From Fibrobacter sp. (GTDB lineage Bacteria; Fibrobacterota; Fibrobacteria; Fibrobacterales; Fibrobacteraceae): a stretch of DNA of 64,000 nt. Numbering within the stretch: position 1 is the stretch's first letter; each line of letters begins with the position of its first letter. The position numbers and the translations under genes are program-made. The stretch is from contig JAKSIL010000007.1 of assembly GCA_024398815.1 (NCBI GenBank), positions 42,434-106,433 of the forward strand. The letters run 5' to 3'. The notes below the pieces were generated by a model. The model did not search any database. It was not told the origin of the DNA and saw nothing but the letters and a program-made list of their open reading frames with translations. This document shows positions 1-8,503 of the stretch, piece by piece.

Positions 1-2
1 CC

Positions 3-638
3 AATGCAAAGATTGGACTTGACAGCATCGTCGTACTGCCGATTCCCAGTGGTGAATCCGGCTCCATAAGCTTCATCGGCGGAAGCAACCTCGCCATACC
101 TGCCACAAACAACCGCCCGGAAGCCCTTGACTTATTGCTTTTCCTCACGAACGACGAAAATCTGGACGCCTACACCAAGCAAATCGGATTCCTGCCGACG
201 TCCAAGAAGGTACTCGCCAACTGGGCCGAAGACGAAGAGTACAAAGAACTGGTAAAGGCTCTCGAAACCGGCAAGACATATTCCGCCATTCCCGAATGGG
301 GCGACATTGAGCAGAAGCTCGTGTCCATGTTCAGCGCAGTCTGGGACCATCTCGAAATTCCGGCCCTGTATTCCGAAAACAAGCTATACCAGATTTTCAA
401 AGACTACACCACCGAAATCGACAACATACTTGGCTATTCCTTCACCAAGACCGTCACTTTTGCAGAATTCCAAGATATTTGGCACAAAACGCTCAATAAA
501 CAGGACGCCGTAGCCGACGCAAACAAAGACGAAGTCCAGTACGACCCCATCAAGAGCAATCTCCGCAAAGCTCCATGGGTATTTGCCATAATGATTCTTC
601 TCGGATTCGCCTTTTCATTTAAGCGCAAGAAAAAATGA
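3..638 (+). CDS. Extracellular solute-binding protein, 3' part, C-terminal membrane anchor
   Basis: The reading frame is open from the left edge, so the N-terminus lies outside the window; 211 residues are visible. The stretch FIGGSNLAIPATNNRPEAL followed by LLLFLTNDENLDAY and IGFLPTSKKVL resembles the C-terminal lobe of family 1 ABC-type solute-binding proteins (SBP_bac_1). Unusually, the protein ends with one hydrophobic helix (APWVFAIMILLGFAFSF) and a basic tail RKKK, so it should be tethered in the inner membrane facing the periplasm. Its stop codon overlaps the start of the diguanylate cyclase as ATGA, indicating translational coupling. Inference: it may feed ligand information to that cyclase instead of, or as well as, a transporter. 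Confidence 0.75.
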   Translation, partial: NAKIGLDSIVVLPIPSGESGSISFIGGSNLAIPATNNRPEALDLLLFLTNDENLDAYTKQIGFLPTSKKVLANWAEDEEYKELVKALETGKTYSAIPEWGDIEQKLVSMFSAVWDHLEIPALYSENKLYQIFKDYTTEIDNILGYSFTKTVTFAEFQDIWHKTLNKQDAVADANKDEVQYDPIKSNLRKAPWVFAIMILLGFAFSFKRKKK

Positions 639-2362
639 GAAACCATAGACTTACCAAATTCAAAAACAGCATCGTCGTCAAGAGCATCGCATTCTTGATT
701 GTGGCCATGCTGCTCATCGTCGCTGTAGGAACGTACTTTTTTACAGAGCGCCAGATGGCGACTACGTTGAACTGGACATTCAATACAAATCAAACCCAGC
801 TCGACCAACTAGGCTCGTCCGTCAACAACGAGATGAAGCAGTTTGGCGACAAGATGACCCTGCTTGCCAAAAGCTACGAAGTGCAAAGCATGGACCCATT
901 GATTGCCGGCGGCTACCTCAAGAGCTACAACATCTCGGACCTGTTCATCTCGGGAGAAACGGTAACGCTTTACGACAGACGCGACAGCATGGTCTGCAAC
1001 AATTCCATGCTCGATGCGAACAAGGTGAGCTACCCCATCAACTTTGCAAAAATCACGCCACACCGCCCCTACATCAGCAACTGGTACAGGGACTCGGACA
1101 ATACGCCAAAAAGAGCTTTCGGAGCCGTCGTGAGCGACAGGGCCTCAGGCGACGGAAGCCTGGTCGCCAGCTTTTCCTCTAGACGCCTATGGAAATACTT
1201 CGAACGCCATAAAATCGGCAAGGACGGATTCCTTATCGCCATCAACGCAGCCGGGGAAATTCTTTACCATCCCGACCTCAAAACTTGGCTAGACGAACCC
1301 CACAAGATTTCCGAATTCGGAATCAAGGAGCTGAACGCAAGGCACTTCGAGACAAGCGACCTCACGTTCCAGCACCTGAGCGACGGCAAGGACTATCTGA
1401 TAAACTACAATTACAACCCGACCTACGATCTCGGACTTATCAGTCTCCAGCCGAAAGCGGAAATTGACGAAATGGTTTCGTCGGTAAAACTCATCAGCTG
1501 GGCCATCCTCGCCTGCTCCATTCTCGTGATGCTGATAGCCGCCCTCTGGCTCATGTTGATGCTGTGGAGGCCCATGAACAGGCTGATTGTGCACATAAAT
1601 CAGATTACCGACGGTAACCTCGACGTAAAGGACATCGTGGTCGGCAAACGCAAGGACGAAATCGGACAACTGTCACGTTCGTTCAACCTGATGCACAACA
1701 CCATCAAGCGTCAGATTCGTGAATTGAACGCCCACAGGGAAATGCTGGAACAGGAAGTCAGTGAACGCACCAAGGAGTTGGAAGACGCCAACAAGAAGTT
1801 GGACCTTATATCCAGGACCGACGAGCTGACCAAGCTCCCGAACCGCCGCGACATGAACGAGACTATCGAAAACGAAGTCGGACGCTCAACGAGAACCCGC
1901 AAGCCGTTCTGCTTCATCTTTATCGACATTGACCACTTCAAGAACGTCAACGACACATACGGACACGCTGCCGGCGACGAGATTCTCAAAGCTGTTGCAG
2001 AAATGGTCCGCTCGCTGCTTCGCAAATACGACGTTCTTGCCCGCTACGGCGGCGAAGAGTTCCTGACGCTTTTGCCTGAAACCGACTTGGAAGGAGCGTT
2101 GATTGTCGCAGAGCGCTTCCGCGAGCAGGTCGAAGCCATGACCATCGAATACGGCGAACACAAAATCAAGGTGACCATTACCCTTGGTGTCGCACAGTAC
2201 GACTACGGTCTGGGAGCCGACCGAAGCATCCAGCTCGCAGACAAGGCGCTGTACGAAGGCAAGGAAAGCGGCCGCAACAAGGTCGTCGCCTGGAACCCCG
2301 AACGCACAACTACAGAAGAGTACAAGCGCGCCGCCATGGATACGGTCGACGCCGTACCTTAA
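635..2362 (+). CDS. Diguanylate cyclase, dCache-HAMP-GGDEF
   Basis: This 575-residue membrane sensor should make cyclic di-GMP from two GTP. A first membrane helix lies near residues 16-38, a periplasmic dCache-like sensor follows to about 280, and a second helix spans about 286-311. A HAMP segment (about 312-365) and a short coiled coil lead into the GGDEF domain (about 393-553), which opens with DELTKLPNRR. The active-site signature is GGEEF at 472-476. An RxxD inhibitory I-site (RKYD, 463-466) sits at the usual distance upstream, so product inhibition is likely. No EAL domain is present. It overlaps the upstream solute-binding gene by 4 bp. Confidence 0.93.
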   Translation: MRNHRLTKFKNSIVVKSIAFLIVAMLLIVAVGTYFFTERQMATTLNWTFNTNQTQLDQLGSSVNNEMKQFGDKMTLLAKSYEVQSMDPLIAGGYLKSYNISDLFISGETVTLYDRRDSMVCNNSMLDANKVSYPINFAKITPHRPYISNWYRDSDNTPKRAFGAVVSDRASGDGSLVASFSSRRLWKYFERHKIGKDGFLIAINAAGEILYHPDLKTWLDEPHKISEFGIKELNARHFETSDLTFQHLSDGKDYLINYNYNPTYDLGLISLQPKAEIDEMVSSVKLISWAILACSILVMLIAALWLMLMLWRPMNRLIVHINQITDGNLDVKDIVVGKRKDEIGQLSRSFNLMHNTIKRQIRELNAHREMLEQEVSERTKELEDANKKLDLISRTDELTKLPNRRDMNETIENEVGRSTRTRKPFCFIFIDIDHFKNVNDTYGHAAGDEILKAVAEMVRSLLRKYDVLARYGGEEFLTLLPETDLEGALIVAERFREQVEAMTIEYGEHKIKVTITLGVAQYDYGLGADRSIQLADKALYEGKESGRNKVVAWNPERTTTEEYKRAAMDTVDAVP

Positions 2363-2374
2363 CAGCAAATTAAA

Positions 2375-2432
2375 GCTCGCGCACGAAATCGAAAGAATGC
2401 TCGCGCACGAAATCGAAAGAATGCCCGCGCAC
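2375..2432. repeat. Short tandem repeat, 24-bp unit
   Basis: Two perfect 24-bp copies (2375-2398 and 2399-2422) are followed by a partial third (2423-2432), just after the cyclase stop codon. The unit contains GCTCGCGCACG. It is non-coding in the gene frame, and I see no further function. Confidence 0.8.
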
Positions 2433-2456
2433 TTGGAACATTGCGTACATACAAAA

Positions 2457-2495
2457 AGACCCGCCCTAAAGAAAAATCTTTGGGCGGGCTTTTTA
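2457..2495. terminator. Bidirectional intrinsic terminator
   Basis: A GC-rich stem with CCCGCCC on the left and GGGCGGG on the right encloses an A/T-rich loop. T-runs follow on the plus strand (CTTTTTA) and also on the minus strand (CTTTTTG). It would end both the cyclase transcript and the convergent tRNA-Pro transcript. Confidence 0.85.
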
Positions 2496-2569
2496 TCGGG
2501 ATGACTGAATTCGAATCAGCGACCTCTTGAACCCCATTCAAGCGCTCTACCAGGCTGAGCTACATCCCG
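2496..2569 (-). tRNA. tRNA-Pro (anticodon GGG)
   Basis: On the minus strand a cloverleaf is readable. The acceptor is CGGGATG/CATCCCG with A as discriminator. The D-arm contains AGCTCAGCCTGG. The anticodon stem is CTTGA/TCAAG with loop ATGGGGT, giving anticodon GGG at positions 34-36, and the T-arm contains GATTCGAAT. The 3' CCA is not encoded. Confidence 0.93.
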
Positions 2570-2590
2570 AGGTCTTATGTAAGAGTGAAC

Positions 2591-2621
2591 CAAATTTAGT
2601 TAAGAAAGGCCATTTTTTCAA
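2591..2621 (-). promoter_or_regulatory. Promoter of tRNA-Pro (TTG-N20-TAAATTTG)
   Basis: On the minus strand TAAATTTG (2591-2598) lies 21 bp upstream of the tRNA 5' end. A TTG (2619-2621) sits 20 bp further upstream. This is the Bacteroidota -33/-7 arrangement. Confidence 0.7.
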
Positions 2622-2656
2622 GGGACAACCGCAAAAATCGCCAAAAAAGCGAAAAA

Positions 2657-3436
2657 TCAATCCTTCCAGTAACCCACAATCAACACTTCCGGAGTCGCCT
2701 TGGGATACTTTTTGCTTTTGAAACCGACAATCTTGCGAAGACTCTTTTGTTTGAGTTCCCAACCCGTACGGGTCATGCCCTTGGTGCTAAGCGTGATTTT
2801 CTGGGCGGGAATCTTGCCACCTTCGGTAACCTTCCCCTTTTCGTCCACCTTGACCATCACGTTTTTTGCCTTCATGGAGAATTCCTTTGCCGCCTCGTCA
2901 GAAAGCGAAAGGTCGGGGCGTTCCTTCTTGTCGGTTTCCCAAACGTAGAACGTCCATTCGCGTTTTTCGTTAGCCTTGTAGTAGCCAGCATCGAACATTT
3001 TTTCGCCAAAGAAGATGGGGGCGACGACAAAGCCGTCCAGTTTGGCCGTATAGGGCTTGCCATCGGTACCAACCATCACGACGACAGGATTGATTTGACC
3101 GTCCATGCCGGAAAAATCCATATCGAATTCAATCGTGACAGGAGCGTTCGGCGCAATCTTCGTCGGAAACTTGAAGTTACTCATGCCAATGCCCTGGCCG
3201 AAGGAATTCTCAAGTACGATTTCGCTCTTGGTGACGTTTGCGCCCTTCAGCACGATGTGCTTGGTAGAACCTTGTTCAACATAGCCGATGGGATAAACAT
3301 CAGGAACAAAACGGATAGCGTCTTCCTGGGCGAAGGACATCACTGCTAGAGAGGAAGCGAGAACGGCTGAGGAAATTGCAGAACGAACCGCCGTCGGGGC
3401 TTCACGCAACGAAAAAAAAGATTTGAGCATATTCAT
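2657..3436 (-). CDS. Secreted DUF1573-like protein
   Basis: The predicted product is 259 residues with an N-terminal signal peptide ending near VMSFAQ. The region after it (FVPDVYPIGYVEQGSTKH, then VLKGANVTKSEIVLE) resembles the DUF1573/ASH-type immunoglobulin-like fold, in which a periplasmic beta-sandwich begins with a G-x-V-x-x-G pattern. The C-terminal half is unrecognised and basic. The start at 3436 is chosen because TATATTTC (3441-3448) ends 4 nt before that ATG; a second ATG two codons later is also possible. It is divergent from the membrane protein at 3471. The domain assignment is by eye and tentative. Confidence 0.6.
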   Translation of the reverse strand: MNMLKSFFSLREAPTAVRSAISSAVLASSLAVMSFAQEDAIRFVPDVYPIGYVEQGSTKHIVLKGANVTKSEIVLENSFGQGIGMSNFKFPTKIAPNAPVTIEFDMDFSGMDGQINPVVVMVGTDGKPYTAKLDGFVVAPIFFGEKMFDAGYYKANEKREWTFYVWETDKKERPDLSLSDEAAKEFSMKAKNVMVKVDEKGKVTEGGKIPAQKITLSTKGMTRTGWELKQKSLRKIVGFKSKKYPKATPEVLIVGYWKD

Positions 3437-3440
3437 GCCC

Positions 3441-3448
3441 GAAATATA
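3441..3448 (-). promoter_or_regulatory. -7 box of the DUF1573-like gene
   Basis: TATATTTC on the minus strand, 4 nt from the ATG, differs from TAnnTTTG at the last base. No Shine-Dalgarno sequence fits between, so the message may be leaderless. Confidence 0.45.
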
Positions 3449-3470
3449 CAAATTTTATAAATTAGGACAC

Positions 3471-4019
3471 ATGGACTTCAATAGCAAAAAAGCCCCTTTT
3501 ACCAAGGCCTACTTGAAAGACTACGAAAGGAAAATCCGCAGATTGCCTCTTGTAGAACTCTATGACATTTTGGACCAAATTGAAGACCACCCCTTTAACA
3601 AAGACCCTTCTCCAGAAAGAATCAACATCGTCAAAAAGCGCATTCGCGAACTGGAACCGAAAGCACTAAAAAAAGAAGAAGAAAAGGAAGCTTTCCACGC
3701 CAAGGTCGTCGAGGAATACGAAAAGAACAGAGGCGTCTGTTCTATTTTACTGGACATCATAACCTGGGTATGTTTTTTCATTGCATTAATTTACAAAGTG
3801 TCCGAGAATTCAAACATCCACACGATGAGTCTTTTTGCTGGTAGCGGACTATTTGCAGCGACGGGATCCGCAATGCTCGTAAAAATGGCTGTAGTAAAAG
3901 GGAGCCGAATCTACAAGGCTGAAAATCCATTTTTATTCAAAATCACTGTCGCCATGTACTTATTCTTCGCGACAGGTTTCATGGCCTATGGAATTTCTGG
4001 AACGCTTGGAATCGTCTAG
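3471..4019 (+). CDS. Hypothetical inner-membrane protein, three hydrophobic segments
   Basis: From the ATG at 3471 the product is 182 residues. The first half is charged and soluble, rich in Lys and Glu, and could form a helical hairpin. The second half carries three hydrophobic stretches: around SILLDIITWVCFFIALIY, around SLFAGSGLFAATGSAMLV and around FKITVAMYLFFATGFMAYG. The longer reading frame from 3423 is rejected because it would overlap the divergent neighbour, and a TAAATTAG-like box lies just before 3471. I do not recognise a family. Confidence 0.6.
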   Translation: MDFNSKKAPFTKAYLKDYERKIRRLPLVELYDILDQIEDHPFNKDPSPERINIVKKRIRELEPKALKKEEEKEAFHAKVVEEYEKNRGVCSILLDIITWVCFFIALIYKVSENSNIHTMSLFAGSGLFAATGSAMLVKMAVVKGSRIYKAENPFLFKITVAMYLFFATGFMAYGISGTLGIV

Positions 4020-4048
4020 CAAAAGTTTCAAGCAACATTTTATTTTTC

Positions 4049-4056
4049 TAAATTTG
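4049..4056 (+). promoter_or_regulatory. -7 box of the HAD phosphatase gene
   Basis: TAAATTTG is followed by only 5 nt (GCGCC) before the ATG at 4062. TTTC (4026-4029) lies 19 bp upstream as a weak -33 match. Transcription would begin at or very near the start codon. Confidence 0.6.
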
Positions 4057-4061
4057 GCGCC

Positions 4062-4919
4062 ATGAATTCCCACGAATATTTGACGCCGATTGCAGAAATC
4101 AAGAAGTTGCTCGCCACGAAGGAACTGTTCATTTTCGACTTGGACGGCACCTTGTTCAATACGCTCGGGGACTTGGCGCCAGCCGTGAATTACGCATTGA
4201 AGCAGTTCGGTGTTCGGGAAATTTCAAAGGAAAATGTCAGGAGCTGCATCGGGAACGGTTCCAAGAATCTCATTCGCAGGTCCGTGGCATCGGGGCTCAT
4301 GTTTGCCGCCGGGAAAACTGCCGGCGAACCCATTGCAGGCAAAAGCAGCGCCGAGCATATGGATGTTCGCGACAACGAAGCCGTTGCCGCCATCTTGGAA
4401 AGCGCAGGTTTTGACGATGCCAAAATCGACGAAGTCCACAAGGTCTATTCCGCCTACTACTGGGAACACTGCACCGAAAACACCGAGCCGTACGAAGGCG
4501 TCATTGAAATCATTCGTCGGATAAACGCGACCGGAATCGCAGACAAGAGAGACGCAAGCAAAAAACGCGCAGCCATGCTCACGAACAAGCCCGTGAATCC
4601 CGCAAAGAAAATTCTTGAAAAATTCGGGCTCATCGGCGATGCAACCGCAGCCGACCTCATCTCCGCTTACCTCTGCGGTGACACAACGCCCGAACGCAAG
4701 CCTAGCCCCGCCGGGATTTTCGCACTTTTGCAGCAAACCGGAGTCGCCCCCGAAAAAGCCGTGATGATTGGCGACGACATGCCCGATGTACTTGCAGCAA
4801 AGAATGCAGGCATCGACTGCATCACGCTTTTGGAAGGATTCGGCCGCCCCGAAAATCTACTGCCCTTGGAACCCAAGTGGACCGCAGGCCACATCAAGGA
4901 TTTCGCAGAGTTGATTTAG
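4062..4919 (+). CDS. gph: HAD-family phosphatase, phosphoglycolate phosphatase-like
   Basis: The protein has 285 residues. The HAD nucleophile motif DLDGT has its aspartates at 26 and 28. Motif II is the Thr in MLTNKP, a Lys is in ERKPSP, and motif III is MIGDDMPDVLAAKNAG. The order and the cap domain between motifs I and II fit phosphoglycolate phosphatase-type enzymes, which remove phosphate from 2-phosphoglycolate or similar small phosphates in the cytosol. It is longer than typical Gph (about 220-250) because of an insertion near residues 75-105. Substrate specificity cannot be read from sequence. The start codon is directly downstream of a TAAATTTG box. Confidence 0.78.
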   Translation: MNSHEYLTPIAEIKKLLATKELFIFDLDGTLFNTLGDLAPAVNYALKQFGVREISKENVRSCIGNGSKNLIRRSVASGLMFAAGKTAGEPIAGKSSAEHMDVRDNEAVAAILESAGFDDAKIDEVHKVYSAYYWEHCTENTEPYEGVIEIIRRINATGIADKRDASKKRAAMLTNKPVNPAKKILEKFGLIGDATAADLISAYLCGDTTPERKPSPAGIFALLQQTGVAPEKAVMIGDDMPDVLAAKNAGIDCITLLEGFGRPENLLPLEPKWTAGHIKDFAELI

Positions 4920-5166
4920 ACCATTTCTGCAGAAACAGTACTGGAACAGACTCCTACAAGTTTTTTTCGGCGAAAACCGACACCAAATCAACTTTTTTCA
5001 AATTTGGCGTCTATCAAGTCATGAAAAAAACGCAAACGCCCCAAAACAACATTAGTTTGTCTGTAAAAACAGACGCCAAAACCGCAATTTTTCAAAAAAG
5101 GCGTCTATTTTTCGCAAAAACACACCCGTTTTCAACATCCTTTCGCAGAAACAAGCGCAAATTTTC
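4920..5166. other. Intergenic region with hairpins and a promoter-like duplicate
   Basis: This gap holds a small perfect hairpin (GTCTGT/ACAGAC, 5059-5074). A larger inverted pair follows, AGACGCC (5071-5077) and GGCGTCT (5100-5106), succeeded by a T-run, which may terminate the phosphatase transcript. CAAATTTGGCGTC at 5000-5012 nearly repeats the miaB promoter box. An ATG at 5021 is in frame with miaB but would add 53 residues unlike the family. Confidence 0.5.
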
Positions 5167-5174
5167 TAAATTTG
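5167..5174 (+). promoter_or_regulatory. -7 box of miaB
   Basis: TAAATTTG then GCGCC then ATG at 5180. The context is identical to that of the phosphatase gene at 4049-4064. A leaderless start is predicted. Confidence 0.6.
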
Positions 5175-5179
5175 GCGCC

Positions 5180-6532
5180 ATGAAGAAGTACCACTTGGCC
5201 ACATACGGCTGCCAGATGAACGAATACGATTCCGCAATGATAGCTGAACAGCTGGAATTACGCGGATGTATCGCCACGGACACCCCCGAGAACGCCGATT
5301 TCATCATCGTGAACACCTGTAGCGTCCGCGAAAAGGCCGAAGACACTGCGATTGCGAACATCAGCAAATTAAAGCATGCCAAGGAACTGAATCCGAATTT
5401 GAAAATCGCCGTATGCGGCTGCATGGCGAAGAACCGTGGCGAAGAACTTCAAAAAAGGCTAAAGATGGTGGACTTCTTCGTAGGTCCGGACCAGTACCGC
5501 AAAATTCCGGACTTGTTCTTCGAAGATGCAGAGCACCCCGCTTGCAACGTGAACGGAAAGTCAACCAAGCTCCGCAAGCGCCCGCAGCTGTTCCTTGAAG
5601 ACGATATCAACGAAAATTACCTCGGCGAATACGCCAAACTGCAAAGCGACTTCAGCACGTTCGTCACCATCCAGCGCGGCTGCAACAAGCGATGCAGCTA
5701 CTGCATCGTGCCGTACCTCCGCGGCCCGGAAAAGTACCGCGACATGAACGACGTTTTGACCGAGGTCCAAAGGGCCGCGGACAAAGGAGTTTCCGAAGTG
5801 ACGCTCCTTGGCCAGACGGTGAACGCCTACAAGAATGCAGATGCGGACTTCGCCACCCTCCTTACGAAAGTTTCCGAAATCGGAGGCATCAAGCGCATCC
5901 GCTTTACGAGTCCGCACCCGCGCCATTACACGAACGAACTCATCGACGTTCTTTTGAACAACCCGAAGGTCTGCCACTATGCGCACATTCCGCTGCAGAG
6001 CGGAAGCGACACCATGCTCAAAAAGATGCGCCGCCAGCACAACATGGAACAATACATGACGGTCATCGAGCAACTCCGCAGCAAGGACCCGTTCTACGGA
6101 ATTTCCACCGATGTGATTTGCGGATTCGTTGGAGAAACTGCCGACGATTTCGAACAGACCATGAAGGCATTTGAAGCGTGCCAGTTCGACACGGCGTTCA
6201 TGTTCATCTACAGCCCGCGCAAAGGCACGGAATCGTTCAAGGCGACGGAAACACTTACCGCCGAAGAAAAACTGGAGCGCCATACGCGCCTCGTGGAACT
6301 GCAGAATGCCATCACGCTCAAGCGAAACGAGATGATGCTCGGCCGCACCGAAGAACTTCTTGTCGAAAAGAATTCCATCCGCGACGACAGCGAGCTCCGC
6401 GGCCGCACGGACAACTTCAAGAAAGTGGTATTCAAGCCGGAAGAAGGCAGCATCATCAAGCCCGGCGACTATGTAAAAGTCAAGCTGGACGACATTCGCG
6501 GCTGGACCATTCGCGGAACGCTTTGCAAGTAA
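5180..6532 (+). CDS. miaB: tRNA-2-methylthio-N6-dimethylallyladenosine synthase
   Basis: MiaB is a radical-SAM enzyme that methylthiolates i6A37 in tRNAs reading UNN codons. The 450-residue product has the family's three parts. An N-terminal UPF0004 domain has cluster cysteines C11, C47 and C81. A radical-SAM core has C168, C172 and C175 in the pattern CNKRCSYC. A C-terminal TRAM domain (about 385-450) closes the protein. The start at 5180 gives the expected N-terminus MKKYHLATYGCQMNEYDS and lies immediately after a TAAATTTG box. An in-frame upstream ATG at 5021 would add 53 low-complexity residues and is not favoured. Confidence 0.95.
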   Translation: MKKYHLATYGCQMNEYDSAMIAEQLELRGCIATDTPENADFIIVNTCSVREKAEDTAIANISKLKHAKELNPNLKIAVCGCMAKNRGEELQKRLKMVDFFVGPDQYRKIPDLFFEDAEHPACNVNGKSTKLRKRPQLFLEDDINENYLGEYAKLQSDFSTFVTIQRGCNKRCSYCIVPYLRGPEKYRDMNDVLTEVQRAADKGVSEVTLLGQTVNAYKNADADFATLLTKVSEIGGIKRIRFTSPHPRHYTNELIDVLLNNPKVCHYAHIPLQSGSDTMLKKMRRQHNMEQYMTVIEQLRSKDPFYGISTDVICGFVGETADDFEQTMKAFEACQFDTAFMFIYSPRKGTESFKATETLTAEEKLERHTRLVELQNAITLKRNEMMLGRTEELLVEKNSIRDDSELRGRTDNFKKVVFKPEEGSIIKPGDYVKVKLDDIRGWTIRGTLCK

Positions 6533-6604
6533 GGTGCGAGGTTCAAGGCGCAAGGCTGATGTTCAAGGTCAAAACGACAAAATTTGAATTTTAACGAGGT
6601 TTAA

Positions 6605-7567
6605 ATGGCAAATTATTTTATTCGCAACGCTATCATTTGCGGAATCGCTATTTCCGCAGCATTTGCAGCCTCTACCGACGCAATCACTATGGCCGATGCC
6701 CAGAAGGCCTACGTTTCGGGCAATTGGAAAGAAGCCGCAGCCGCCTACGAACAAGTGTGCCCGACAGAAACCGAAGAGGCACGCACCGAGTGCTACCTGT
6801 GGAATGTACTCGCCCTTTCGCAAATCGGCAACGCCAAGGATTTCAGTAAAGCAGGCAAACGCCTCGACAGCTTGATTCAAGCGACAAATCCGCAGCACCC
6901 GGTCTATGCCGACCTGATGATGACGAAAGCGCAATTCCAGATGTATCTGGGAAAATACGACAATGCGGCGGAATCCCTAATCCACGCCATTGAAACAGCC
7001 CAGCCGCGACAGGCGACAGTTCTGCAAAAAGTTTGCACGGCCGTACAGGCGCGTGTGAAAAAAGAAAACTTGAACGAAGCCTGCCAAAGACTTTCAAACC
7101 CGGAGAACCTGGCAAACAAGCCTGCAAGCCCAGATTCCACCAAAACCGTAGAAAAAGCGGATTCCACAGCAACAAAGGCAACGGCAGCCGCAGACACCGC
7201 AAAAAAGCAGCCGACCCCGGCAAAAGCTGCGGAACCGACTAAAACCGCCGAGCAAGTAAAAACTGCCGAACCCGTAAAAGAAGCCAAACAACCGACCCCC
7301 GCGGTTCAAGAAACGGTCAAACCGGACACCGCGGTCTACTGGACTTTGCAACTTGGGGCCTTTGGAGTAAAGCCGAATGCCGAACTTCTGGTGAACAACC
7401 TCAAGAAACAGAATATTGTCGCAACAATCGACGAACGCAAAAGCGAAACAAAGACACTTTACGTCGTTCAATCGGGCAATTTTGCAACAAAAGAAAAGGC
7501 CATAGACTTCGGAGCAAAAAAACTTGCCCCGTTAAATGTTGAATTTAGGGCGATTTTAAAGAAATAA
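6605..7567 (+). CDS. Periplasmic SPOR-domain protein with TPR-like N-terminus
   Basis: The 320-residue product begins with a signal peptide ending near AAFAAS. Residues about 25-160 are helical and TPR-like (AYVSGNWKEAAAAYEQV, then YDNAAESLIHAIE). A Lys/Ala/Thr/Pro-rich linker covers about 165-235. The C-terminal 75 residues (YWTLQLGAFGVKPNAELL to KAIDFGAKKLAPL) fit the SPOR fold, which binds denuded glycan strands of septal peptidoglycan. A role at the cell envelope or division site is inferred. It stands alone between miaB and tRNA-Leu. Confidence 0.78.
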   Translation: MANYFIRNAIICGIAISAAFAASTDAITMADAQKAYVSGNWKEAAAAYEQVCPTETEEARTECYLWNVLALSQIGNAKDFSKAGKRLDSLIQATNPQHPVYADLMMTKAQFQMYLGKYDNAAESLIHAIETAQPRQATVLQKVCTAVQARVKKENLNEACQRLSNPENLANKPASPDSTKTVEKADSTATKATAAADTAKKQPTPAKAAEPTKTAEQVKTAEPVKEAKQPTPAVQETVKPDTAVYWTLQLGAFGVKPNAELLVNNLKKQNIVATIDERKSETKTLYVVQSGNFATKEKAIDFGAKKLAPLNVEFRAILKK

Positions 7568-7624
7568 TTACCAAAAACTGCCGTTTTTTTGCAAATTTCC
7601 CCTACAAAAAAAATAAAAGTGTTC

Positions 7625-7632
7625 TATATTTG
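7625..7632 (+). promoter_or_regulatory. -7 box of tRNA-Leu
   Basis: TATATTTG ends 11 bp before the mature tRNA 5' end. I see no clear TTTG 19-21 bp upstream. Confidence 0.55.
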
Positions 7633-7643
7633 TGTTACCCCAA

Positions 7644-7727
7644 GCCGGGGTGGTGAAATTGGTAGACGCGCTGGACTCAAAATCCAGTACTCGCGAGAGT
7701 GTGAGGGTTCGATTCCCTCCCCCGGCA
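7644..7727 (+). tRNA. tRNA-Leu (anticodon CAA)
   Basis: The acceptor GCCGGGG pairs with CCCCGGC and A is the discriminator. The anticodon stem CTGGA/TCCAG encloses the loop CTCAAAA, so the anticodon is CAA. A long variable arm (TACTCGCGAGAGTG) is typical of class II leucine tRNAs. The T-arm contains GGTTCGATTCC. CCA is not encoded. Confidence 0.96.
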
Positions 7728-7755
7728 CTAAAGGATAGGACAAAGAGGTCAGAGA

Positions 7756-8502
7756 ATGTCAAAATGGTGTAAAATAGTATCAACGATGCTGGTAGCAGGG
7801 TCCATGGCTTTTGCCCAGTTCGATGATTCCGACGACCCGCTTTCCGACAACTACCAAGACCCCCTGGAACAGACCGAAGAAACCTCCAGCGATGACGCCG
7901 AAAACAGCGAAGAATCCAAGCCCGTAGGTTCGGCAACCGCTACTGGCGACGAATGGGAAGGTTTCAAGTACGAAGAAATCGGTCTTACCCAAAGAGAATT
8001 CCAAGAAGCAAAAGAATCCGGCCTTACCCGTGAACAGCTCACGCAGCTTGTGGAACTCGGGGTACGTCCTTCCGAATACCTCCAGAAGCCCTGGGTTCGC
8101 CTTGGCGTTTCCGAAGAAGACTGGCTGAGCCAGCGTTCCGAAGGCATGGAAGATTCCGATATCGACCGTTCTTACCGCTACAAAAGCGGCGACCAGAGCT
8201 ACGCCTACCTTTCCCTTCTGGTTCCGAGCCTTTACCAGTGGAAGACCAACAATTCTACCATTGCTATCGGCATCGACGCCCTTTGGGTTGTCAGCATGGG
8301 CGCAACAGTCTATCTGGCCGTCGACGGAAATACCGCCTGGTGGTACGGACTTCTCTTTGTTGCCGGCGCACACGTCTGGTCGTTCGCCGACGCCTTCTTC
8401 CACACACAGTGGGACAGCAACCCCGACGCAAACCGTTTCAGCTTTGGCATCATGCCTACTCCCGACAAGGGCGTAGCCAGCATGTTCCAAGTGAAATTCT
8501 AA
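7756..8502 (+). CDS. Secreted/membrane protein with acidic N-terminus, DUF5683-like
   Basis: A signal peptide (to about MAFAQ) is followed by an acidic, low-complexity stretch to about residue 60. A charged central part (about 70-135) contains [20 protein letters not shown]. The C-terminal third has two hydrophobic segments around [21 protein letters not shown] and [19 protein letters not shown] and ends in the aromatic VKF. The pattern [15 protein letters not shown] followed by two helices resembles the proteins at 35823-36533 and 36533-38101, so these appear to be paralogues. The function is unknown. It is followed after 1 bp by panD. Confidence 0.6.
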   Translation: MSKWCKIVSTMLVAGSMAFAQFDDSDDPLSDNYQDPLEQTEETSSDDAENSEESKPVGSATATGDEWEGFKYEEIGLTQREFQEAKESGLTREQLTQLVELGVRPSEYLQKPWVRLGVSEEDWLSQRSEGMEDSDIDRSYRYKSGDQSYAYLSLLVPSLYQWKTNNSTIAIGIDALWVVSMGATVYLAVDGNTAWWYGLLFVAGAHVWSFADAFFHTQWDSNPDANRFSFGIMPTPDKGVASMFQVKF

Positions 8503-8503
8503 A

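Noticed and set aside
2375..2432. Tandem repeat considered as a CRISPR array
   Set aside because: The units are directly adjacent without spacers, only 2.4 copies, and no cas genes are in the window.
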